A DNA stretch of 64,000 bases from Castor canadensis (lineage: Eukaryota > Chordata > Mammalia > Rodentia > Castoridae), in the NCBI RefSeq assembly GCF_047511655.1, contig NC_133400.1, positions 1,307,001 through 1,371,000 of the forward strand. The letters are read 5' to 3'. The notes under the pieces are model-generated. The model had not been told where the DNA came from. It saw nothing but the letters and a program-made list of their open reading frames with translations, and did not search any database. This document shows positions 23,135 through 34,392 of the stretch, piece after piece; positions within the stretch are counted from its first letter, which is position 1, and each line of letters starts with the position of its first letter. The position numbers and the translations under genes were made by a program.

Positions 23135-23764
23135 TCCTAGTTTCAACTTCCTGAAGCTCTGCCTACAGAGTCTCCCTCTGGTTAGCCTCCTGGCTGGTTC
23201 ATTCCTGGAGGTGCCATGGGAGGCAATTTGAGGCTTGATGGGCCAAGAAGTGTCACCAAGCCCAGACCTCAGAATGAAAGGCTGATGCAGGCAATGCTAC
23301 TGCTGAAGACAAGGCATGGTAAAGTTGCCCGGGCAGCAGGAAGGCGGTGCAGATTGGCCGACGTGCTGTGTTGTCTTGGAGTGGGCACGGGTGTCTGGGG
23401 ATCCTGAGGAGAGGGGCTGCAGGGAAGCCACACTGACCAGACTCTGACGTGTGCACAGGGCTCCCGAAGCCTTGGTCATCATCTGGGATATGCCGAGTGT
23501 CACATCCTGTCTCTGCATAGCTTATTCATTATTCACCAAACATCTGGACATGTCCAGGCCTCCAGGACCAAGACAGAGTCAAGGAACAGCTGTGTCAGTG
23601 AGCTCAGCAGCCAGGGGAGGACACAGGGGTGACCCAGGGGCCAGGATCGAGACCCTTGCCTGTGTCCCACTGCTCTATCTACCCCCCAACCCTGCCACTT
23701 TCGGCTCCCAAGAGGCACCCCACATGCACACGCCCTGGCCTTCCAAGACTGAATTCAGAAGAAC

Positions 23765-23966
23765 AGGGCACCGATGGCTCACTCCTGTAATCCTGGCTAT
23801 TTGGGAGGTTCCTGAGCAAATAGTCTGTGAGACCCCCACCCCCATCTCCGAAATAACAGAGCAAAATGGACTGGAGGTGTGGCTCAAGGCAGTAGAGCGC
23901 CTGCTTTGCAAGTGCAAAGCCCTGAGCTCAAACTCGGGATCCTCCAAAAAAAAAAAAAAAAAAAAA
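23765..23966 (+). mobile_element. Composite SINE with long poly(A), internally shortened
   Basis: The left part 'ctcctgtaatcctggctatt' loses the middle ('gcagagatcaggaggatc' is missing) and jumps to 'gagcaaatagtctgtgagac'. The right part 'gtggctcaaggcagtagagc' ends 'tgagctcaaactcgggatcc' with about 21 A residues. Confidence 0.9.
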
Positions 23967-24369
23967 GTGAAATGTCTGATCACCGACTGAAAAATCCAGC
24001 GTACACATTGAAATGCAAGCAGTTGGTTGTGCAGGGTAAAATAAAATACGTCCTTCAAGTCTCTGTGACCCGTTTCTTTTTGTCACTGACACCACCTCTG
24101 AGCAGACACCTGGGCTCACACCATGCTGCTTGCTTGACGTTCCTGCCTGGGGTTAGCACTGTGTAAACCTCGGGTGCCCTGACAGCACTGTCTGGACTCG
24201 TGCCCGAGAACCCACTTGCCAGAAGGTGGTGACTTGGCATTTGCTGTGCTTTTTGTAGGAACAGTGACAGACAGCAGCTGGACACCGATTGTGACCCACA
24301 GTTTGCAGACCAGTCGCGGGCCACACCGGGCCTCACCCCGTCCAAGTAGGCAGGACTTGCAGGATCAGC

Positions 24370-24450
24370 CTGCAGTGAGGAAACTGAGGCTCCAACAGCT
24401 CGCAGGCCTTGACAGAGCCCCCAGCTCCGTGGCTGGCCCCACACTGAGCT
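24370..24450 (-). mobile_element. MIR SINE fragment
   Basis: 'cagtgaggaaactgaggctc' followed by 'caacagctcgcaggccttga' is the reverse MIR core. Confidence 0.7.
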
Positions 24451-24519
24451 CCCTCACTCCCAGCTGGCTAGGCCCACCTTTGCCATTTCCTCCACAGACC
24501 CGCTAAGCTCAGGAGCCAT

Positions 24520-24990
24520 GGCCCAGCAGGGGCCCAGGGCCAGGCGCCCACTGCCGACAGCAAGGCAGGCCCCTCTGGAGCTCTAATTACTCCCCAGCAC
24601 CGGCCCGGCATAAATACAGCCTAGACATCCAAGAAAAGCAGGCTGCCGGCACAGGGAGCCTTTCCCAGAGCTAAATGCAGCCTTTGCGCCGGGCCAGCTG
24701 TGAGCGCACTCAGATAACAATCGGATGCCGTGGGCCCTGAGCTGACCCCGGAATGGACATGTTCCCCCTCACCGGGAGTGACCGCCCGGCCAGGCGCAGG
24801 GGCCGCCGGCTGCCTGTCTTCCGCTGGGAGGGCACTCCGGGTGGGGAGGCAGGAATGCATGTGGGCCGGGCCGGTTTAGAATGTATTTATAGACCGGGCA
24901 CCGCTGCCAGTCAAGTGGTGCCTGCGAGGTCAGCTTCCTGCCAGGCCCTGCGGGCAGACGTTTACTGAGATTGCAGAGACCGAGCCGCCC
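24520..24990. promoter_or_regulatory. Candidate conserved regulatory block with p53-type, homeodomain and MEF2-like motifs
   Basis: A 470-base non-repeat block rich in retained CpGs but with AT-rich words embedded. Motifs: CTAATTAC (24,582-24,589), 'gcataaatacagcc' (24,608-24,621), 'cagataacaatcgg' with a GATA word (24,711-24,724), GGACATGTTC (24,755-24,764, a perfect p53 half site), GGAATGCATGTGG (24,852 on) and 'atgtatttatagac' (MEF2/TATA-like, about 24,881-24,894). No good splice pair was seen. It could also be an alternative promoter, given the TATA-like words in CpG-rich context. Confidence 0.35.
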
Positions 24991-25059
24991 ACGCGCACCT
25001 GGGCTGATCCCACAGCCACGCTCCAAGGCCTTTCTGGACCAGGGTGACAGTCTCAATCC

Positions 25060-25260
25060 TGAGTGGCTGCCACATGCCAGGGAGTTGAGACACAAGGCCA
25101 GTGTGGAGAGGGTGGATTTAGAAAGGTGAAGTAGAGGTCCAGGAGGGGACTTGTGCCTTGGAAGGGAGGCTTCCTGGAGGAGAGGAGTCGGGTTTTGAAG
25201 GATGAGTAGGAGCCTTCTGAGCACTTCCAGTAGATAGTATGTGCAGAGGTGTGCTTGGGA
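25060..25260 (-). mobile_element. L2-type ancient repeat, probable
   Basis: 'gggaggcttcctggaggaga' followed by 'ggagtcgggttttgaaggat' and 'gagtaggagcc' is wording common to reverse L2-type repeats ('gaggcttcctggaggagg... tgaaggatgagtaggag'). Confidence 0.5.
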
Positions 25261-25841
25261 ACAACCGCCATCCAGGTCTGTAGAGCACAGTATTTAAGGA
25301 CACAGAGATGAGGGCAGAGAGTCTCAGGCTTCCACACGACCACCATGGGAGGCTGTGGAAACACAGACCCTAGTCCCTCCCAGCAAGTCTTATGCAGCAG
25401 ACAGGGGCAGCAGGGATCTGGTTTGGGCCACCCCTTGGGGAGTCTGACCCAGGACCACCAACCCTATATTAAGAAACCAAGTCTCAGAGAGAGAACAGGT
25501 CAGTGGTGGCCACAGAAGTCCAGCGTGGCTTCCTGGGGAAATTGGACAAGCAGGCTCCCAAGCGTGGGGGCGCTGGGGAGAAGAGGGGGCCCCTCTGCCA
25601 AGGGCTGGCATCAGATCGTGCGGACGAAGGGCACAGAGCCTGCAGCACAGGCTGAGGTCCGAGGTCCGAGGCTGCAGCTGTGACACAGCTGTGACAGCCT
25701 GTGCGTGGCTGGCTGGAGCTGAGACCCACAGCGGATGCAGGACGTGTGCTGACGCCAGGTCTGCTTTCACGTGGATCACGTGCTGAAATGGTGACACTTT
25801 GGACGGACGCTGTTCAATAAACTAAATTTCACCTGTTTCAC

Positions 25842-26088
25842 TTTTTCTTTCTTTCTTTTTTTTTTTTTTTTTTTGGCGGGACTGAGGTTTGAACTCAGGG
25901 CTTCACGCTTGCAAGCAGGCGCTCTACCACTTGGGCCACACCCCCAGTCCATTTTGCTCTGGTTGTTTTGGAGATGGGGGGGGGTCTCCTGAACTATTTG
26001 CCTAGGCTGGCCTTGAACCTTGATCCTCCTGATGGATCTCAACCTCCTAAATAGCTGGGATTACAGGTGTGAGCCACTGATCCCAGCT
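25842..26088 (-). mobile_element. Composite B1-like/ID-like SINE, full length, reverse
   Basis: A 30-base T-rich tail at 25,842-25,874 is followed by the reversed right part ('ggtttgaactcagggcttca', 'ctctaccacttgggccacac'). After the linker comes the reversed left part ('actatttgcctaggctggcc', 'ctgggattacaggtgtgagc'). All halves are present. Confidence 0.93.
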
Positions 26089-26735
26089 CTCTGTCTCTTT
26101 TTATATTTTTAAATACGTAGCCTGCATTATATTACATCGTCTCACATACTTTGTGTTTTATGTTCTTTATAGTGTGAATCATAGCATCTGATATGGTGAC
26201 AGTGTATCACACAACACACCATATTGTGCTGTGATGTCACATCACACCGTGTTTTTCTACGTGTTTCTATCAGATAGCTCGGATCACCCTTTTGAAAGTT
26301 CTGTATGAGTCACTGATATTCCAAAACGAGATTTTATAGGAAAGTGTGGATTTCTTCCTTCTCTTGAAAGCCCATCAGAGGTGGCAAAGGACCCCATGTG
26401 TCCAGAGCCTCGTCGCCCTGACGGTGGGCCACAGCTCACGCTCCCCGAGCCAGGGGCTGCCCTTGTGTGACTTCAATGAGGGATGCCCTGCACCTGGGTG
26501 ACAGACACTCGTGCTCCTTGGCGTCCTCCCTCTGTGCAAAATTACAGTCCTGAACTTGCTTGTCCTAGGATTAGACCTGGGCCACAGATGCTGGGACCTC
26601 AGAAACACAGATGGCCGTGGTCATGTCACACAGAGTCACTGTCGTAGCTCCAAGTTCTGCTGTGTGTGCCTCCTCCGCTCTGCACCAGAGCTGCGCCCCG
26701 GGACTGCACAGGTCGCCCTGCCCTCTCTGCTTCCC
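26089..26735. other. AT-richer segment, possibly old retroelement
   Basis: 26,090-26,350 is AT-rich with words such as 'aaatacgtagcctgcattat' that resemble the reverse of an old L1 3' region, but the match is too weak to call. From 26,350 the DNA is GC-rich and unremarkable. Confidence 0.35.
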
Positions 26736-26739
26736 ACCT

Positions 26740-26828
26740 CCCATGCCATAGGTAAGGGAACTGAGGCTCGGGGTGGGGGGGTGGCTCACGCTTGGCCCCG
26801 TAGGTAGTCTGTGGCAGAGTGGGATTAT
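26740..26828 (-). mobile_element. MIR SINE fragment
   Basis: 'aggtaagggaactgaggctc' followed by 'ggtggctcacgcttggcccc' resembles a reverse MIR core. Confidence 0.6.
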
Positions 26829-26949
26829 GCAGCCCATCGCCCATCTCCTATTCCATAACAGGGAGAGGCCAGGTGGTATGGCTGGGCAGTAAAATAGGGT
26901 GTAGGCAGGAGTCTGCTGGGGCATAGCTGCAGATAAGGAGCTGCCAGAG

Positions 26950-27135
26950 GTTCAGGTCCAGTCATGGGCACAAACCTCGGGGCCTTTGCACTTGCTGCTT
27001 CCTTTGCCTGCAACATTCTTTTCTATCACAAATGCTTGGTGCACTCTTATTCATCCTTCAAAACCCAGCTCTGAGACTCCTTGCTCCAGGGTGCTTTTCT
27101 TGGGTCCTCAGGCCCTAAATTTCCCCCTTGGTCTC
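26950..27135 (+). mobile_element. L2 LINE 3' fragment
   Basis: 'ggcctttgcacttgctgctt' is followed by 'cctttgcctgcaacattctt', then 'attcatccttcaaaacccag', the order found at L2 3' ends. Confidence 0.8.
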
Positions 27136-27259
27136 TTCTGTTGACTTCCCATCTTCAAGGGGCAATATGGGAGCAGTGTCACACGTCCCCCCCCGCCCCG
27201 CAGCAGGGTGTGACCAGCAGACCAGACCAGGCCACTCCTGAGCAAAAGCACGAAGTCCC

Positions 27260-27670
27260 AGAACCATACACACGCAGTTTAATCCCATTTGTGTTTTGCA
27301 AACTACGTGTACATAGAAAAGTCACGTTCCATGCATTTTATGTGCTGTGTCTATATATAGCAAGGCGTCAACGTGCGTGCCGTGGGGTTTCACGGATGTG
27401 TGAGAATGAGAGGCACTGCACAAGGTCAGCCGGCAGCCATGTGCCCGTGGAGGAAAACTGGCCAAGGGAATTACAGTTTTACCGTAAAGAATGTGCCCAC
27501 TTATCTGAAGGACGCCTCAAATTAGCAATGTTTGCAACAGTGTGTTACTTACACGAGTCAAAATTAATAGTCCACGAGCCACTGTAAGCATGCACTCACC
27601 TGCTACTTAGAAGTGAGCAACCGCTATTAAACGCTGTTTTTCACGAGCACGTGGCCAGTTTGAGAACATA
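27260..27670. promoter_or_regulatory. CpG-retaining non-repeat block, likely conserved element
   Basis: About 410 bases of balanced composition hold many CpGs (for example 'aactacgtgtacat', 'gtcacgttccatg', 'ggcgtcaacgtgcgtgccgt', 'gacgcctcaaattagc', 'acacgagtcaaaattaatag', 'tcacgagcacgtgg'). The rest of the window outside 34 kb has few. In mammals methylated CpGs decay quickly, so retention in non-island DNA suggests constraint or hypomethylation. It holds a palindromic CTATATATAG (27,351-27,360), CTTATCT and AATTAATAG words. A plus-strand frame is open through much of it (to about 27,587) with no known domain. Alternatives are an exon of an unrecognised transcript or a diverged transposon. 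Confidence 0.4.
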
Positions 27671-27673
27671 AAA

Positions 27674-27769
27674 CTTTTTCTTTTTATGTTTTTGAGACAG
27701 GGTCTTGCTTTGTAGGCCGGGATGACCTCGAACTCACAATCCTCCTGCCTCAGCCTCCCCAGTGCTGAC
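27674..27769 (-). mobile_element. B1-type SINE, reverse
   Basis: 'tttttgagacagggtcttgc' is followed by 'atgacctcgaactcacaatc' and 'ctcctgcctcagcctcccca', the reverse complement of a B1 monomer. It lies directly against the CpG-retaining block. Confidence 0.88.
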
Positions 27770-28044
27770 CATAACCATCTTCTCAATAAAGAATCAAGGC
27801 ATGGGCTGCTTCCTGCTCTCAGGGAAGGGCAGAGGTGGACCCCTGGCCTGGCCTGACAGCCACTGACCACACCATGGCATGGGCCTCACACATCAGCCAA
27901 CACCCTCCGGGTGGGCCTTGCTGAACAGGGCTGGGCTGGCTGGTGGCCTGCAGGGGAACCAGTGACTGGGAGCTTCTGGGATACCTGGTCCCTCCAGCTG
28001 CCCACGGGCACCGGGTGACAGGCAGTGTGACAGTTCCTGGTGAG

Positions 28045-28140
28045 CCCCTTCCCTTTCTGGGCTTCAGTTTCCTCATCTGTAAAGCAGGGCAACAGCACCT
28101 TCTCCCAGGTGAGACAACTGTCTCAGGTAGAGGTCCACAG
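28045..28140 (+). mobile_element. MIR SINE fragment
   Basis: 'tctgggcttcagtttcctca' followed by 'tctgtaaagcagggcaacag' is the forward MIR core. Confidence 0.85.
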
Positions 28141-28883
28141 CCCACAGACCCTGGCACGGCCCATGGGTCTCCAGCCTCCCCAGGATTCCCTTGGCTGGTG
28201 TCTGTGGGACTCCCAAGACCCTGAGCCAAAGGGGTTGTGGTGAAGACTTCTAGCGGCTGCCTGTGTGGCTCCAGTGCTCAGAGGAAGGCAGCCCATGGCA
28301 TTGTGCCTGCCTCCCCCAGGAGAAGGCCGGGCCTGGTCATCTCTTCTTTCTAAGATCTGAGCCTGGAGTGGGCATCTGCCCCACCTGGACCGTCCTCAGT
28401 CTCCTTGTGGACTCTCTGGCCCAGCACTCCTGTGGGTCCAGCTCTGCTCTGTGTTACCTACCTTTCCCACTGTGGCACCCGTTCTGGGGTCCCTAGCCAG
28501 CCTGTGCTCTCAGAGGGAAGGAGTGGCTGCCTGGTCACAATGGCCCTGACCCTGCCACACAGCCCAGCCCCCAGCCCCTCCTAGGATGTTTTCTTGATGT
28601 CACAGCTCGAGTGTCCAGATGTCAGATCTGTGGACATGGTCCTGAGAGCCTTGGTCCTCTGACTACATGTTAGCCAGAGCAAAGGGTGGAGCAGCCACCT
28701 CCCCTCTGGGTGCAGAAGCACCAGGTGCTGTGGTCCATGTGTGGTCAGCAGCCTGGCCAAGTCCTCTGACCTTCTGAGGGGCTTTGGCAGTACCTGGTCC
28801 TCTCTGGAAAGTCCATGACCCTGCCCACAGGGCCTGAGTCTTCTCACTGTGCATTCCAGAGCTGGGTTAAGAACTACAGGACA
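28141..28883. other. Unique DNA without recognised genes
   Basis: GC-rich, with no exon, RNA gene or clear repeat that I can support. Confidence 0.4.
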
Positions 28884-29071
28884 AGCTGGCGTGGTGGCCA
28901 GGCCTGTCATTCCAGCTACTCTGGAGGTGCAGGCAGGTGGATCAAGGTCTGAGGCCAGTCCAGGCAGTTAGTGAGACCCCATCTTAAAAATGAAAGACAA
29001 ATAAAAGGGCTGGGGCATGGCCCTGGTTCAATTCCCAGTACCATAAGAAAAAAAAAAAAAAGAATAAAAAA
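28884..29071 (+). mobile_element. Composite SINE with deleted ID core
   Basis: The left part is B1-like ('ggcgtggtggccaggcctgt', 'cagttagtgagaccccatct'). The right part jumps from 'gggctggggcatggccctgg' to 'ttcaattcccagtaccataa', so the A-box region ('gtggctcaagtggtagagc') is missing. It ends in an A-rich tail. Confidence 0.88.
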
Positions 29072-29451
29072 GGGTGAGCTGGAACCCTGTAGGCCATGTG
29101 AGCTCTGGAGGTGGACCCTCTCTGACCGCTGGGCAGAGGGACAACCGGGTCTCCTACAGTCAATGTCAGTTCAGAGCTGGTGCCCAGTGGCCCCTTTGGA
29201 GGAGGCTGTGGCAAAGATGGACAGTATGCAGTTTAGCCATGTAGGGGGCCCAGCCACATTCAGGGGTTGTCTTGGTGCTTGTGAGGAAGATGCCTCATGC
29301 CTTGCATGGAGGGTGGAGCACAGCCTGGCAGGCAGCAAGCACTCAGTCAACAACAGCTGTGGCACGGAAGGTCAGGGAAGGACGGGGGTGACAGGACAGA
29401 GCCTCCTGCAGTGCAGGACTGTGCCTGAAGGGGACAGCTTTGGGGTCCTGA

Positions 29452-29530
29452 CCGCCACTCTTTGTGCCTCAATTTCCCCAAGTTCGAATCCTGGCCCAGT
29501 TCCCAGCCAAGTGACCCTGAGCAGTGCTCA
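29452..29530 (+). mobile_element. MIR SINE fragment, rearranged
   Basis: Words of the forward MIR are present ('tttgtgcctcaatttcccca', 'gttcgaatcctggcccagtt', 'agtgaccctgagcag') but in disturbed order, so this is either two overlapping scraps or a rearranged copy. Confidence 0.5.
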
Positions 29531-29569
29531 AAATATCCCATGTGTGGGTTCCCAACCCACTCACTCACA

Positions 29570-30150
29570 GGGTGGTGGGAACAGGACCTGCACAGCCATC
29601 CTGGAAACAGTCTACAGCTCCTCAAGTGTGACCCTGGCACCCAACAACAAAAACATATGCTCATATAAACACAGAAACACAAATGCCCATGGCAGCAGGA
29701 CTCCTCACGGCAAACAGGAAACAACCCCACGTCCACCGGTGGGCGAGTGGATGCACAGAACACATCTATCCACACAACAGAACACTGTTCAGCTGTAAAG
29801 AGGAACGAGACTCTGACACCCACAACAACACGGATGAGCCTCAAACTGGAGGCTCGGTGAGAGAAACCAGACACAAAAGCAGCACACTGCATGATGCTAT
29901 GTATATGAAATGCCCAGAATAAGCAGATCCATAGAGACAGAGGGTAGATTAGTGGTTGCCGAGGCGAGGAGGAGGGAGGAACGGGAGGGAAGAACCGGGC
30001 TTCTTTTGGGGGCGATGGAATGTTCCAGGACTAGATGAGGTAGTGGTTACACAGCTGTGTGGATATACCAAAACCCACAGAACTTTATACTTTCAAAGGG
30101 TGAGTTCTGCGGTATGTGAATTATATCTCAAAAAACAACCAAAAAAAAAA
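29570..30150 (+). mobile_element. L1M 3' end (ORF2 tail and 3' UTR) with A-rich tail
   Basis: The text follows old L1 3' ends closely: 'tggaaacagtctacagctcc', 'aacaaaaacatatgctcata', 'caggaaacaaccccacgtcc', 'aaccagacacaaaagcagca', 'atgctatgtatatgaaatgc', 'gtagattagtggttgccgag', 'gcgatggaatgttccaggac', 'tgtgaattatatctcaaaaa'. It is 5'-truncated and carries no intact frame. A 15-base A run ends it. Confidence 0.93.
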
Positions 30151-30179
30151 AAAAAACAACTCCAAAACAAAACTTCCTA

Positions 30180-30700
30180 CCCTGAAGGCTGGCCTCTACC
30201 TGGCACCCTGGCCTCTACAAATAGGGCCACTTCCTCCAGGATCGGGGCCTAGTGGCCTGGCTCCTGGCCGGTCTGGCCACAGTCTTCACTCCGTGCATTT
30301 CACGCTCCTGCCCTTGCCGGGAATGCAGAGAAGCCCTGTCCGGCAGCCTCCCAGGAGCAGTGCCCGGTGGCCACGTCCAGGGCCCACAGCAGGCCCTGTT
30401 TACACACAGCCACCTTGGCCGGGCAGCCTTGGAGGAATGTGGAAAATACTGCTCAGGGACGCTCCCAACGGTCACATTCTGCCATGCCGAGGCAGGTCGG
30501 GGCCTCGATGGCCGCTCATGAATGTGGACTCTGTTTGGCGGCTGGCTGGGACGCCGGCCCTGGGCAGCCAGAGACAGGACAGACACTGTGAGAGGCGGCC
30601 AGGGGACAGAATGTCCCCCATTCTGCAGCTGGCTCCGCTGCCTGGCAGGAGGGGCGGAGGATGGGAGGGGAAGCTGCCTGGGCCAGGCTCCTGGGCACTG
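30180..30700. promoter_or_regulatory. Candidate enhancer rich in TEAD-type half sites
   Basis: A non-repeat block next to the L1 tail. TEAD/M-CAT-type half sites occur at 30,320 (GGAATGC), 30,434 (GGAATGTGG), 30,474 (ACATTCT), 30,520 (GAATGTGG), 30,609 (GAATGTCC) and 30,619 (CATTCTG), six in about 310 bases. A FOX-type TGTTTAC lies near 30,398 and many CpGs are retained. It lies 3.8 kb downstream of the putative leftward promoter, the usual place for an intron 1 enhancer. Function is inferred. Confidence 0.35.
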
Positions 30701-32565
30701 TCCTCATCCTTTCGCACGAGGGGCCCATTCACTGCCTGCTCTCACCTGTCTGCTGGCCTTCGCTGTCACTCACCTGCCCGCTCTGACACCCTTGGTGCCA
30801 CCCTGTGGCCACCTGGGATCAGGATCAGGAATACAGAAGGGGTCAGGTGGGGCAGCCTCCCCTCCCTGGCCACTTTGTGATGCACATCTTGGCTCAAAGC
30901 CTGCTCGTGCAGCCCTGTAGGCTGAGTGGCACATGGCCCAGGGCTCAGAGGCCTCCAAGGTCATGCTCGTCACACGAGCGGTCACCCACCTGGCCCCGGA
31001 GAGCAGGATAGGGGGATGGCGGGATCACCCTGGGGCTGGGGACGGGGGACTTAGGTTCTCAGTCTTCTCTTGCTTCAAGAGCTAGGTGCTATGGAAGATT
31101 GAGTGGGAGGAGCCTGGGATGACCCTGCTGGGTGGGCGCCAGTGTCCCCAGACAAGCCCCACCCTGCCCACTGATCATAAATGGGGCTTATATTCTGAGT
31201 CTCCTCTCCCCAGCCGGCTCCTTCTCAACAGCAATGTAATTCTCCTTGACCACTTCAGTGCGGCCAGAGCGGGCATGAGTAGTCCCTGGGAAGCCTATAG
31301 TTTGGCACCGGGGTCACAGCCCCATGCTCCTGCCAGGGCAGGGGCTGATCTCACTTTCTGGTGGCTAGGATTTGGCACAAGCAGCCAGAGAGGGGCGGGC
31401 CTCAGGCTTTGAAGAACATCTGGAGGCAGGAACGCACAGTGCTGACCGCAGCTAGGCCTGAGGCCTGGCACCCTGGGCTGGGTCCCTGCCACCCTGCTTC
31501 CCACCCCTCACCAAAGTTGGCCTGCTGCTCTAGGGCCAAGGGGAGTGATGTCGACTCAGAAGAATGCTGGGGGGGCCCCCAGACAGTTGACAGTTGACAG
31601 TTGCCTGATGAGGGAGGAGGGAATCCCGAGTCGGAAATGACAGATGCCTTGGCTCTCTGGGCCTCTGGGGGTGTGGGGGATAACTTCCAGAGTGCACACG
31701 TGACGGAGTTACGTGGGAAGTTCTCGGGAACAAGACGGCTGCCCACGTACAACACACCCATCTTAGTTGGGGCCAACACTAGTGCTTAGGATACCCATGG
31801 GTGTATAGGATGAGGGTCCTCCTCTAGGTGGACATAGCGCTGGGTGTGCGCTGTCCTGGTCAGGGTAGGGGCTGGGTGCCCTTATGCAGTGACCAACCTG
31901 CCCAATTGTGCTAGTCACCTTTCCTTCTACCTGGGGGAAATGGTGGTCCTTAGCTGACTGCATTGTGGGGTTGAAGTACAAGGGAAAAGGGAGATAAGCT
32001 TATTTGGGGGTCAGTCATGGGGCCTGGGTGCATAAAGCTGGATCATGGAAGGACTGGTCTGTTTGGGTAAGGATGAGGCTAAGCTGGAGTAGAAATCTTT
32101 AAAGGACACTGGCTGGTCGGGGAGCCCACAGAATGTCAGAAGTTCCCCTTGCAGGGTCTGCTGAGCACCTGCACGTCAGGCTCAGAGGGGACATGGCCCT
32201 GGACAGGACCTCTGCATCAAGGCACACAGTCCAGCAGGCAAGTGGGAGCCTGCTGATGAAACGAGGCAGACGAGGAAGAGGGACAGGACCTCAGGGTGAA
32301 GCTGATGTGGTGGTGCCAGTGGGGATGGGGTCAAGATGGAGGGCGCACTGGACGGGAGGGGAAGGTACACAAACATCCTGGGCACGGATGGAGGGTTAGC
32401 ACCGTGGCCAGCCTCCCTCTTCCCCAGTCCCTTCCATGTCTTCTACCTCCAGAGTGAACTCAAGCAAAGGTGGGTACCTGAAGGGTTGCTGCTGGGGAAG
32501 ATGGGAGAAGGCAGAGCCCAGCAGGGTCCCCAGCCACCTGCTTCCATCTAGACCTTTCTCTTGTG
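30701..32565. other. Unique DNA without recognised genes
   Basis: Nearly 1.9 kb of GC-rich sequence. Beyond a possible short direct repeat 'agacagttgacagttgacag' at 31,581-31,600, I recognise no gene, RNA or transposon. Confidence 0.4.
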
Positions 32566-32569
32566 CCTT

Positions 32570-32672
32570 ATACCCTCACAGGTCTTTTCCATCTTTCTGA
32601 TGGGAAAAGCAAGCCTCCGAGAGGTTTAGTGACTTGCCCAAGGGCACAGAGCTCTACCCTCGAATTTTGGAT
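32570..32672 (-). mobile_element. MIR SINE fragment
   Basis: 'gatgggaaaagcaagcctcc', then 'gagaggtttagtgacttgcc' and 'caagggcacagagctctacc' is a reverse MIR. Confidence 0.75.
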
Positions 32673-33734
32673 GAGCAGTAGACAGGGAAACTGAGTTCTT
32701 CATAGGAATCAAACTTAGAAGGGGTGGGAGATGTGGCTGAGAGGTCTCAGGCTGCAGATGAAGCAGTGTCTGCCATCTTTGGTGGAGGCAGGGCGGTGGA
32801 GAAGGGAAGGGAGGGCCACCCTGGAGGTCACCACAGGCAAGAGACAGGTGGCAGGTGATGCCTGACCTACAGTGATAAGTTGGAAAAGGTGCACCACCCA
32901 AAAGATGAGCATGTTAAATTTCTCCACAGATGACCATGTGTAAGAGTCACCCTGACGGGCTGCCTGTCCTTCCAGATGACAGGGCCAGGAAACCTGAGGT
33001 AGGAGGCTCTGGGCACAACTATGTCAAGTGGCCTCATGACCCTGGGTATGTTCCAGTGGCAGCATGGCAGGAATGAACTGCTGTGCCAGGGGTGAGTTCC
33101 CCGATGCTGGAGATAACCAAGCAGGTGACCTGGAAGTGGTGTCTAGAGACTGAAGCACTGATGGGGCGGAAATTCATTACCTCCAAGTACCCTTTGACCT
33201 TGAAATCCTGGGACTTGCTGGTCTCCCCACTGCCCAGGGCTATGGCTAGCCTGGGGTCAGTTACACTGGCCACACACCCCTCACCTGTGCCTCCTGGCCT
33301 GAGCCTCTGCAGGGGTCCTGTGCTGTAATCCCATTTCCTCGGATCTGTTTCCTACTCACAGGGAGGAGTGACCAGTGTGCCACCGGCTCTGTCCAGAGGT
33401 CTGGGACCTGCCAGGCAGGTCACTTGGAGCTCAAAGGCTTGTCCCTCCCAGGTCAACCTTCTAGAGGCTGCTTTTCCTAAAAGGGTGACAGTGCCCCACT
33501 CCTGACTTTCCTGCTTAACTTTGCCTAATCCTGTGTGGGCATTTCATGTACTTATCTTATGGTCAGGAAGACAGGGTCTTGACTGTCTCAGGGACTTTGA
33601 GGACAGTACAGGACACAGAAGCCTCAGTACACCTTTGTCCAACCAACAGGCAGAATTGGACCACAGTGGATCTCTGCAAGATGAAAGAAGGCTGCCAGCA
33701 ACTGTGCACACCAACGGCGCAGACTGAGCACAGA

Positions 33735-33845
33735 CCACTCTGATCCTCAGTTTCTCCACCTAGAAGGTGGAGTACCACCCACCTCAGGATGAGGGATTAA
33801 ATGCATAACACGTGGCACAGTCCCCACATGGTACCATAGCAGAGC
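33735..33845 (+). mobile_element. MIR SINE fragment
   Basis: 'atcctcagtttctccaccta' is followed by 'gatgagggattaaatgcata' and 'acacgtggcacag', the forward MIR order. It sits just downstream of the CpG island on the side of the putative intron. Confidence 0.8.
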
Positions 33846-34392
33846 CGGCAGCAGAGCAGTTAATGGCCTCAGCCATAGAGGGCCTGAGCCGCACTTGGCA
33901 GCCCTGGGTCCAGGGCGCCTTCCTCCACCTTAGGCCCCGGGTGTGCAGGGACAGGGTCTGCGTGGCCACGGGAAGTCCTAGCCTTCCCTTCCAGCCGTCG
34001 CCACGCGGGGCGCAGTGTCCCCACGGTGCCGCCAGCCCAACTCCCCGGAGCAGCCTGGAGCAGCCCGGGAGGGACAGGACTGGGTGGGGGCGCAGCGGAG
34101 CCTCCTGGCAGGAAGCTGCGTGGCGCCCTTAGGTCCCCCGAAAGACCCCACCCGCGTCTCAGTGCTGCCACCGCAGCCGCCAGGGAGCAGGGCCCAGCAC
34201 GCCGACTTGGGGAGACGCCGCTGGGATGCGCAATGAATGAGCGGCCCCACCGCCCGGCCACCCCGCTCAGCTCCACACGCCGCCCCACGGAGCCGCCCGC
34301 AGCGAGGGCGGGGGTCGGCCCGGACGCCACCAGGGCGCGGGGCGCAGTGTGGCCAGGTGACACCCGCTCGTCCCCCGGCGCCCGGCACTCAC

